Shown piece by piece: positions 1 to 9,200 of a stretch of 64,000 bases of DNA. This DNA comes from Streptomyces pactum (lineage in GTDB: Bacteria > Actinomycetota > Actinomycetes > Streptomycetales > Streptomycetaceae). Location: the NCBI RefSeq assembly GCF_002005225.1, contig NZ_CP019724.1:8288001-8352000 (forward strand), written 5' to 3'. Each line of letters begins with the position of its first letter. Position 1 is the stretch's first letter. Under the pieces are notes generated by a model, which saw only the letters and a list, made by a program, of their open reading frames with translations, did no database searches and was not told where the DNA came from. The position numbers were made by a program, and so were the translations under genes.

Positions 1-570
1 CGTGCGGGCCAGGACGCCGACCAATGGCGCGCCGGCGAGGACGAATGCCGCGGACGCCAGCAGGGTGAGCACCGGATCGACGGCCACCATGGCTGCGAGG
101 GTGGCGATGGTCCCGAGTCCTGCCGCTGGGAGGTGCACTACAGCGGTCTCTGCCCAGGCGCGTACCTGAGCGGCGTCGGAGGTGATGCGGGTGTGGAGGT
201 CACCGCTGCCGCAGGCCCGGACCGCGGGCATGGGAAGGCGCAGGATGTGGTCCGTCACGTGGCGTCGCAGGTTGAGCAGCAGGCGTTCCCCGACCCGGGC
301 GAGCAGCCATCCGCAACCTGCCTGGCCCAGCGCTGTGGCCAGGGTCAGGGCGGTCAGCATGAGGAGCGGACGTGTGACCGGGCTTTGCTCGATCAGGGCT
401 CGTGTTACGTCCTGGACCAGCCACGGCAGGGTCAGTCCTGCCGCGGTCGAGGACCAGGCGAGGGTGACAGCACAAACCCAAGGGAAACGGTGGCTTTTCA
501 ACAGTTCGGACAGGCGTAGTTGCGGCTTCCGTCCCGCAGCCCGCCGGCGCTGCGGGAAGCGGACGCTCAT
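1..570 (-). CDS. ABC transporter, membrane-domain N-terminus (partial, runs off left edge)
   Basis: Reading the minus strand from the ATG at 570 gives about 190 residues that stay open to the window edge. The N-terminus is basic and is followed by several hydrophobic helices (for example WVCAVTLAWSSTAAGLTLPW and LLMLTALTLATALGQAG). A GERLLLNLRRHVTDHILRLP-type intracellular loop and a GDLHTRITSDAAQVR segment follow; both are characteristic of the type-1 exporter membrane domain (MsbA/LmrA class). The nucleotide-binding domain would lie outside the window. The ATG overlaps the stop codon of the upstream dehydrogenase (ATGA), so the two are probably translationally coupled. Inference: an exporter for the product of the neighbouring polyketide synthase, or self-resistance. 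The family is clear but the substrate is not. Confidence 0.8.
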   Translation of the reverse strand, partial: MSVRFPQRRRAAGRKPQLRLSELLKSHRFPWVCAVTLAWSSTAAGLTLPWLVQDVTRALIEQSPVTRPLLMLTALTLATALGQAGCGWLLARVGERLLLNLRRHVTDHILRLPMPAVRACGSGDLHTRITSDAAQVRAWAETAVVHLPAAGLGTIATLAAMVAVDPVLTLLASAAFVLAGAPLVGVLART

Positions 571-1370
571 GCGCGTGTTCCCGGTGGTTCGGCCGGCGCT
601 CCACGGCCGGTGCTGAAGTCCCAGCCCAGTGCGGCGGTCAGGCGGTGCGGGAGGTGGCGCATGCCCCAGACTGCGGCTTTGTACCGCCAGGACGGGATGC
701 TGACCAGTCGGCCTTGGGACAGGTCGCGCAGGGCGTCACTGGCGACCTGGTCGGCGCTCAGCCACATCCATGCCGGTAGGTGGTCGGTGCCCATACCAGC
801 CCGGGTGTGGAACGCCGTTCGGGTGTAGCCGGGGAGGACGGCCATGAGGTGAACACCGCTGCGTCGGACCGTCGCCGAGCGTGCGATGGATTCGGTGAAG
901 GAGAGCACCCAGGATTTGCTGGCCGGGTAGGTGCTGGCCAGCCAAGCGGGTCCGCAGGCAGCCACGGAGGTCACGTTGACGACCGCGCCGGTATTGCGAC
1001 GCAGCATGCCCGGAAGGGCCGCATGGGTGGTGCGCATGACGGCAACGACGTTCAGGCGCACCTGAGCCTCTTCGGCCGCCGCGTTCGTGAAGGGGAAGGC
1101 ACCCCCGAGCCCCATGCCCGCGCTGTTGATCAGGAGATCCGGCGTCCGGCTCTCCAGAGCTGCCGTGACCCGGTTGATGCCGGTGTCAGTGACCAGGTCG
1201 GCGGCCAGTACCCGTACCTGTCGTCCAGAACGTCGCAGCGCGGCAGCGGTCGGGTCGAGGCTGGCGGTGGTGCGAGCCACCAGCGTCAGGTCATAGCCCT
1301 GGGCGGCCAGTTGCCCGGCGAAGGCGCGGCCGATCCCGGAGCTGGCTCCGGTGATGAAGGCGGTGGGCAC
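567..1370 (-). CDS. Short-chain dehydrogenase/reductase (classical SDR)
   Basis: This 267-residue protein has the NAD(P)-binding TGASSGIG motif at residues 8-15 and an LINSAG motif near residue 83. The catalytic Ser...Tyr-x-x-x-Lys set is seen in VTSVAACGPAWLASTYPASK near 140-155. Length and motif order match classical SDRs of the fatty-acid reductase/DltE-like group. The GTG start at 1370 lies three bases after the stop of the upstream gene, and the stop overlaps the ABC transporter start, so all three minus-strand genes look like one operon diverging from the polyketide synthase. It probably reduces or oxidises a carbonyl or hydroxyl of the polyketide; the substrate cannot be told from sequence. 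Confidence 0.88.
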   Translation of the reverse strand: MPTAFITGASSGIGRAFAGQLAAQGYDLTLVARTTASLDPTAAALRRSGRQVRVLAADLVTDTGINRVTAALESRTPDLLINSAGMGLGGAFPFTNAAAEEAQVRLNVVAVMRTTHAALPGMLRRNTGAVVNVTSVAACGPAWLASTYPASKSWVLSFTESIARSATVRRSGVHLMAVLPGYTRTAFHTRAGMGTDHLPAWMWLSADQVASDALRDLSQGRLVSIPSWRYKAAVWGMRHLPHRLTAALGWDFSTGRGAPAEPPGTRA

Positions 1371-1373
1371 GGC

Positions 1374-2918
1374 TCACACCGGCTGGGGGACGTCATCCGG
1401 CGTGTACTTCACGGCTGTGCCGTACAGGTCCAGCAGGCCGGTGAACGACTCCTGGCGCAAGCCGGGCTTCCATAGTTCCACGGCCATCTCGCCGTGGTAG
1501 AGGAGTGGCCAGCGTACGAAGCGGCGGTGGTCGTCGGGGTCGTGCACGGCGGCGGAGCGGGTGATGGTCGTGCGGGCTACCTCCATGGTCAGGTCGGTGC
1601 CGCAGCCGAAGCCGTAGGGGAACTGTTGCCGGTCCGGCTCGATGGTCTCGATGACCGAATCGTCGCTCCCGGTGACGCCCACGTGCGCGTGGATGCCGGC
1701 CCGGATCATCGGAACCAGTCGTTCCCCGTTCGGGTCGAACCGCCATCGTCCTGCGTCGTCGCGGCTCACGCGCACCTTGGGTACTGCTTCCATCAGCGCG
1801 CAGATTTCCCATGTCTCCACGGATGGTTGCAGCGGGAGTGTGTCGTGTGGGGCCAGGACGCGCAGGCGCTGTCCGTTGACAAGGTGAGGGTCGACGGCCA
1901 CGATCTGCTCGCGCGTCAGGGCACGTTTGTCGACGTCCCAGCTACCGGAGCCGGTGACCATCAGGCAGTCGAGGTCGGGGTCGTACGCGAAGAGCATTCC
2001 TTCGCTGTAGCCGCGGACTCCCATGTAGAGCTCGTACATGTCTGCCAGTTGGGGGGAGACGAAATCCGCGACGCGCACCGGTGCGGTCAGCAGGCCCAGT
2101 TCTCCCATGCGGCGGCCGGCGGAGGCGATTGCCTCTGGAGTGGGGCTTGCCTGCCAGGCATCGGTGGGCAATGCGTCGCGGACGATGTCGTAGTGCTCGC
2201 CGACCTCTGTGGCGCAGGCGGCGGTGACCAGGCGGTCGCGCATGCGGTCGGCCACGTTGCGGTGCTCGGTGGGGTGGCCGCCCTCCATGGTGCACAACGT
2301 CGCCTCAGTGACCTGCCGAGGGGCGCTGCCGCGGGTGACGAACAGCACCTTGGCGGCTCCGAAGCGGCCCATGGCCGTGCGTGCGGCGGCGACTACCTCG
2401 GGGTGCGGCAAGCAACTGAGCCGTTCGGGCACTTCGACGACTGCCACCACATGCCGGGGTGTCCGACGTAGCTGGTGGCGTTGGCGAAGTGTGGCGCTCA
2501 GGGGCGGGTACCGCTCAGGAATGCGCTCATGCAGCGGCTGAGGACCGTCGGGAATGTGCCCGCACATCAGCAGCAGATCTACGTCGCCGTGCGAGCGGTC
2601 GACCACGCTGTGGCCCTGGAATTCGAAGGAAGCCGTCAAATGCTCCACGAACGCCTCGACCGCCGTCTGCTGTCCGGCCGGCACGTCGTCGATGACTTGC
2701 ACCGTGCACGGACGCCACCACTGACACATCGACAGGTCGGCGCAGGACTCGACAGGTGGGGACATGCTCACAGAAACCGTCCAGGACGTCAGCGGGAAAG
2801 ATGCCAGCGAAGCGCGACCCGGGCCCAGTGCGACGGCATTGCCCATGACCGCCGTCCCAGCCCTGAACGGAGCGGTGCTCTGTCCCACGAACCAGGCGTC
2901 GTCACGCAGCGCGGACAC
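1374..2918 (-). CDS. Unrecognised protein in the type I PKS locus
   Basis: The frame encodes up to 514 residues, but the true start is uncertain: the first 50 residues look less protein-like, and an internal ATG at 2765 or slightly downstream fits better. I recognise no family. The middle contains FVSPQLADMYELYMGVRGYS and a well-formed alpha/beta-looking C-terminal half with LLYHGEMAVELWKPG. No signal peptide, transmembrane segment or cofactor motif is evident. It is first in the operon with the SDR and ABC genes and diverges from the PKS over 361 bases, so it likely acts on the PKS product. The PKS lacks a thioesterase domain, so a release or acyl-transfer role is possible, but nothing in the sequence shows it. 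Confidence 0.6.
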   Translation of the reverse strand: MSALRDDAWFVGQSTAPFRAGTAVMGNAVALGPGRASLASFPLTSWTVSVSMSPPVESCADLSMCQWWRPCTVQVIDDVPAGQQTAVEAFVEHLTASFEFQGHSVVDRSHGDVDLLLMCGHIPDGPQPLHERIPERYPPLSATLRQRHQLRRTPRHVVAVVEVPERLSCLPHPEVVAAARTAMGRFGAAKVLFVTRGSAPRQVTEATLCTMEGGHPTEHRNVADRMRDRLVTAACATEVGEHYDIVRDALPTDAWQASPTPEAIASAGRRMGELGLLTAPVRVADFVSPQLADMYELYMGVRGYSEGMLFAYDPDLDCLMVTGSGSWDVDKRALTREQIVAVDPHLVNGQRLRVLAPHDTLPLQPSVETWEICALMEAVPKVRVSRDDAGRWRFDPNGERLVPMIRAGIHAHVGVTGSDDSVIETIEPDRQQFPYGFGCGTDLTMEVARTTITRSAAVHDPDDHRRFVRWPLLYHGEMAVELWKPGLRQESFTGLLDLYGTAVKYTPDDVPQPV

Positions 2919-3279
2919 TACCGGTCGCGGGCACTCGGGCTGGCATCAATCACCCGATCGCGTGAGCTCCCCTGTGCGGCGCTGCGCGGTGCCACGAGGA
3001 CAGGTGACGGTCGCATTCACCCGTGCTGGTGAACCCCAGGCGTGCGCTTCGGTGCCCGGATTTGCGGGTGGTTGGACCGGCTTCTGCAGGTCAGCAGCCG
3101 GTTACGCCGCCCCGTGTCGTCGCTCCACGGGGCGGCGCCTCATCGGCTGCGGTCTAACCCGCTTGTCATCCCTTTCTAAGATCCACTCGCTAACCGTCCC
3201 GCCGGGCGGGATTCCTTCAGCCTGACGGTGTCCGGACGATTCCTCTGGCGGCATCCGTACGACATCGGAGCGTGTACTC
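2919..3279. promoter_or_regulatory. Divergent intergenic region, unknown operon / PKS
   Basis: These 361 bases (a few more if the minus-strand gene starts internally) separate two divergent transcription units and must hold both promoters. A GGAG at 3267-3270 lies nine bases before the PKS GTG start. I see no convincing operator, terminator or small gene. Confidence 0.5.
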
Positions 3280-6200
3280 GTGGCCAGCACCACCGTGGAC
3301 CACGATGGCCAGGCTGTGGCCATCGTGGGCGTTTCCTGCCGACTGCCGGGTGACATCACCGGCCTGGACAGGCTGTGGGAAACGCTGGGTGAAGGCCGCG
3401 ACGAGGTGAGCAGCGTCCCCGCTGACCGGTTCGATGTCAGCCGCTTTGTCGACAGCCGCCGACGCAGGGGAGACCGCAGTTACACGTCATGCGGGGGGTT
3501 CCTGGGTGATATCGCCGGATTCGACACCGGATACTTCTCCAACATCTCGCCCCGCGAGGCCGGCCGCATGGACCCGCAGCACCGGTTGCTGTTGGAGATG
3601 GCGGTGGAAGCCCTGGATGACGCAGGGATCGACCAACATGTCGTCGCGGGATCGGACACGGCTGTATTCGTCGGCATCTCCAGCCGCGACTACGGCGACC
3701 TGCAGATGGTGGGCGGCAGTTCGTCCACCGCTTACACCATGGCGGGGGTGGCTTCGACCAATGCCGCCAACCGCATTTCCTATCTGTTCGACTGGAACGG
3801 CCCGAGCATGGCCGTCGACACCGCCTGCTCCTCCAGCCTGACCGCCCTGCACCAGGCATGTGAGGCACTGCGAGCCGGACGAAGCTCCATGGCACTGGTC
3901 GGCGGTGTCAACGTACTCCTCAACCCCATGGGGTTCGTCGGGTTCTCCGCCGCCTCCATGCTGTCGCCGACCGGACGCTGCCGACCGTTCTCTGCCGAAG
4001 CCGACGGCTACGTCCGCGCGGAAGGCGGCGGCGTCACCGTGTTGAAACGGCTGGCCGACGCTCTGGCGGACGGGGACCGCATCCACGGGATCATCCGCGC
4101 CAGCGGCGCCAACAGCGATGGCCGCACCGCCGGCCTGGCCATGCCCAGCGCCACCGCCCAGAGCAACCTGCTCGAGCAGGTCTACGCGAGTGCCGGCATG
4201 CACGCTGGCGAGCTGAACTACCTGGAAGCCCACGGCACCGGCACGCCGGCGGGCGACCCCGTCGAATGCCAGGCGATCGGGCGGGCACTGGGCAGGCACC
4301 GTACCAACGGCGCACTGCCGATCGGATCGGTCAAGTCCAATCTGGGGCATCTCGAAGCGGCCTCCGGCATGGCCGGTCTGCTCAAAGCTCTGCTGATCCT
4401 GCAGCGTCGGCATGTTCCTGCCACGCTGCACTCCGATACTCTCAACCCGGATATCGACTTCGCCGGGTTGGGCATCCAACCGTGCACAGCACCCCTGCCG
4501 CTTCCGGCCGAAGGCCCGCTGGCGGTGGGCGTGAACTCCTTCGGCTTCGGTGGCTCCAACGCTCACGTGATCCTGGGCAGCGCCCCTGCCCCTGCCCCAG
4601 CGCCGCGGCCGACGAGCTGGGACGGGCGTGCCACCTTTCCTGTGGTCATCTCCGCCCGCTCCGAGGAGGCTCTGGACGCGACGGCAGCCGCCATGGCCGA
4701 ACGTCTCCGGCAGGAGTCCGAGCGGGGCCTGTACGACGTGGCTTGGACTGCCGCACGTCGGCGCACCGCCCACCCGCACCGTGCGGTGGTGTTGGCGGGC
4801 ACCGCGGAGGAGGGCGCCAGGCTGTTGGAGGCGCTCAGCACACACGAGGGCGCGCCCCCGGCCGGCACCGCGACCGGGCAGGCACTGAACGACGGCCGGG
4901 TGGTGTTCGCCTTCGCGGGCAACGGCAGCCAGTGGGCGGGTATGGGCGCTGACCTCCTGCGTGAGGAGCCGGTCTTCCGCGGCGCAGTCGCCCGCGTCGA
5001 CGAGGCCCTCGAGCCGTACCTGGGCTGGTCCGTACAGCAGGAGATGGAGACGGCTGACGCCGGGCGGATGCAGGCCACGGAGGTCGCCCAACCGGTGCTG
5101 TTCGCCTTCCAGGTCGCTCTGGCCGAGCTGCTGGGGTCCAGGGGGATCCGCCCGGCCGCCGTCCTTGGGCACAGCGTCGGGGAGATCGCCGCCGCGTATG
5201 TGGCCGGGGCGCTGGATCTGCCGGCTGCGGCACTGGTGGTGGCCGAGCGCAGCCGCGCGCAGGCCGCCACCCGGGGAACCGGTCGCATGGCTGCCGTCAG
5301 CTCGTCCAGGGAGCAGACAGTCAAGGAGATCGCACCCTACGGCGGAGTATTGGAGATCGCCGCGGTCAACGGCGCCGACGACGTCACCATCTGCGGGCCC
5401 GGGCGGCGCCTTGCCCAGCTGGGGCAGGAGTTGGAAGCCCGTGGCGTGTTCTTCCGCCTGCTCGACCTCGACTACGCCTTCCACAGCCGGGCCATGGACC
5501 CGGTTCGCCAGGGTCTGACCTCTGCCCTGGCCAGCCTCCACGCCGGTGCGACGCGCGTTCCGCTCGTTTCCACGGTGACAGGACTGCCGGCCACTGGCCG
5601 GGAGCTGACCGCGGACTACTGGTGGCGCAACGTACGGGAGCCGGTCGCGTTCGGGCCCGCGCTCGAGCACCTCCTCACAGAGGGGTACGACACCTTCGTA
5701 GAAATTGGCCCCCACCCTGTGCTGCGGCCCTACCTTCGCAAAGCGATGCGGGCGGCCGAGCGGCCTTCGCTGATTCTGGCGCCGTGCGCCCGGGCCGTCG
5801 ACGCGCCGACCGCGGTGGCCACCGCGGTCGCCCAGCTCCTTGCTGTCGGTGCGCGGCCGGACTGGGAGACCATCTTCCGCGTGCCGGGCCGACTGGTTGC
5901 CCTGCCTTCCTACCGCTGGCAGCGTGAGCGGCAGTTCCACGGCGATCCGCAGTGGTGGCTGCGCAGCCTCGGCGAAACGGGACCCGTGCAGCATCCCCTC
6001 TTGGGGGTCGGTGTGCCGGTCAAACAGCCCACCTGGTCCACGCTCATCGAACCGGACCGGCTGCCGTGGCTGGCCGATCACCAGGTCACCGGCAGCGTGG
6101 TCATGCCGGCCACCGGCTATCTGGAGATGGCTCTGGCTGCCGGACGCCTCGTGCATGACGCACCGGTCGAAGTCGACAACCTGCTCATCCTCAGGGCGCT

Positions 6201-9200
6201 GGACGTGCCGTGGAACGACGACACGGCGGACGTACACGTCCAGGTCTCCTTGAGCGAGCAGGACCAGGCGCTCGAGATCGCGGCACGACCCAGCCCGTCG
6301 ACGGCATGGCAACTGCACGCCCGCGCCCGGGTACGGCGCCTCCTTGCGGACCGGCCCGAGCCCATGGACATCGACGCGATCCGCGCCCGGCTGCGGTCGA
6401 GCATGGCCGGCAGCGAGCACTACGCGCGTGCACAGCGGGCCGGCCTGTCGTACGGACCGGCCTTCCAGGTCCTCACCCACCTTGACTTCGGCCAGGACGA
6501 GGCTGTGGCCACCTACACGCAGACCGCTCCTGCGGACGGCTACCACGCTCACCCCGCGCTGCTCGACGGAGCCCTGCAGGCCGGAGCGGTCTTCACAGCC
6601 GTGGACGGTTTCTACCAGCCCTTCCTGCCGGTGGGAGTCGACGCGCTGCAGATCTGGCAGGAACTGCCGAACACCGGGCTGATCCATGTGCGGGCCCGTG
6701 AACGCGGTACCGGTGAACAGTGCTGGGACATCACCATCACCGATCCCGATGGGCAGGTCTGCGCCGTCATGGCCGGGGCCCGGCTGCGACGCCTGGCGGA
6801 CGCGGTCACCGATCCCGTCCAGCACCTTGTGAGCACCCTGCGTTCCGCTCCCACCACGGCCGATCGCAACCGCTCGGCCCCCCTCCCCTCGCCACACATC
6901 CTGGCCGAGGCCGTCCAACCGCATCAGCAGGTGCTGGAGGAGGCATGGCGGCGCGACGGCCACGACGCCGCGCTGAACAGCCTGCACCAGACGTGTGCGC
7001 ACCTGATTGCCGACGCCTTGGCTCATCTCCTGCCTCCCGGTGTCCAAGAGTTCAGCGTCGGTGACCTGGTGGACGCGGGAATGCTGCGTCAACATGCCCG
7101 GCTGGCCGAGCTGCTCGCCCGGGTCACAGCATGCGGCGTCATCGAGCCCGTCCCTGCTGAGCCGGCAGAGCCCCAGCGCTGGCGCTTGCCCGCTCAGCGC
7201 CGGTCCCTGGAGCACTTCCGCCAGACGATGTCCGCCTTTCCGCAGCATGTCGTGGAAGCGATTCTGTTCGGCCGATGCAGCCTGCACCTGGCCGAGGTGC
7301 TGCGCGGCGAACGGGATCCACTGCAATTGCTCTTCGACGAGCCCGACCGGCACCTGATCGAGTACTTCTACAGCGATGCCGCGCAGCCCAGGTTCCACAA
7401 TCAGTTGCTTCGCGGTCTCCTCCGGGAGATCGTGGCCGCCTGGCCTGCCGACCGACCACTGCGCATCCTGGAAGTAGGGGCCGGTACCGGTGGCAGTACC
7501 GCCGTGCTACTGGACGAACTGCCGCCGGAGCGCACCACCTACACGTTCACCGACCGCTCAGCCAGTTTCTTCCTCCACGCCCAGTCCCGCTTCGCAGACG
7601 CCGACTTCCTCACCTACCAGTGCCTGGATCTGGAGGAGGATCCAGCAGAACAGGGCTTCACCGAAGCCTCCTTCGACCTGGTGATCGCCACCAACGTCCT
7701 GCACGCCACCACCGATCTGCGTCAGACCCTTGCCAAGGTGTCGTGGCTGCTGGTTGACGATGGCCAACTGCTGGCTTTCGAAACCCACAACCCCGGTTTG
7801 CTCGCGCCCGTATTCGGGCCCCTCGAAGGGTTCTGGAACTTCACCGACACTTCGCTGCGTAAGTACTCCCCCTTGTTGGCGGCTGATGCCTGGGGGCCGC
7901 TGCTGCAGTCCTGCGGTTTCGGCGAGGTCGCCCAACTCGGCCACGACCACCCTGCCGACCAGCTCGACTACTCCGTCATCTGCGCCCAGCGAGCCGCCCG
8001 CACCGCACCGCTCGCCCTTCCCGGGCTCCCGGCGGTCGACACCACCCGCTGGATCGTGGCAGCCGAGAGCACGGACAGCCCTCTGGCCCGTCATCTGGCT
8101 GCCACACTCGCCCGGGCCGGCGCCGAAGTGCGCACGACCGTGTGCGCGAAGGCCGCAGAGCAGGCAGCCCGGTGGACCGAAGACCAGATTTCCGTCCACG
8201 TCGCCTTGATCTTCGACAGCGACCCCACAGGCGATCAGGCCACCGCCGTCACCGACCAGGCAACAGCACGGCTCGGCGCCTTGCGGGCACTGGCTACCGC
8301 CTGCTCCGACACCTCCCGCGCGGCGCCGGCCCAACTATGGGTCGTCACCCGGCCCAGCGGCCTGCACCCGGCCCCCGAAGTCCCTGCTCACCCTGAAGAT
8401 GCCGCATTGTGGGGGGCCACGCGCACGCTCGCCAACGAACACTCGCAACTCGCTGTGCGGCGCATCTCCCTTGAGCAAGGCCCGCGACCCGCGGACGACG
8501 CGGAGCGCCTGGCGGCCGAACTTCTCCACCCCAGCGATGAGGACGAAGTCGTCCTGACCCGCAACGGCCGCTTCGTGCCACGTGTGCGACCACAAGCACC
8601 CGCCGTCGCACGCCCCGCCGACACGGCTTCGACGGCGTACACGCTGCGGCTGGATCAGGCCGGGCTGAAGCCTCGACTGGCCTGGACCGCCACCGATCCT
8701 GCCGCGCCCGCGGACAACGAGGTCGTCATCGCCGTCGAGGCGGCAGCGCTGAACTACCGCGATGTCATGCTGGCGATCGGCCTCCTGCCGCCGGGCGCCG
8801 AAACACCGCTGCCGGGGGGCCCGGCCCTCGGACTGGAGTGCTCCGGCACCATCACCGCGGTCGGCCGGGGCGTCACCGCCTTCCGGCCGGGCGACCGGGT
8901 CTACGCCCTGGCACCAAGCAGCCTCAGCTCACACGTCACCGTGGACGCACGCCTGGTCGGCCCCGTCCCGGATGGGATGAGCTGCACCGAGGCCGCGACG
9001 CTGCCGGTGGTGTTCTTCACCGCCCATCACGCCCTCGAGCGTCTGGCCCGCCTCCAGCGCGACGAGACCGTCCTGATCCACGGCGCAGCCGGCGGCGTCG
9101 GACTGGCGGCCCTGCAACTGGCCCAAAGCCGTGGTGCACGCGTCATCGCCACCGCCGGCACACCGGCCAAGCGGGATCTGCTGCGGATGCTGGGCGTGTC

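Noticed and set aside
3487..7398. Long minus-strand open frame of 1,303 codons inside the PKS gene
   Set aside because: It is antisense to intact KS, AT, DH and methyltransferase domains; its composition is that of a GC-bias shadow.
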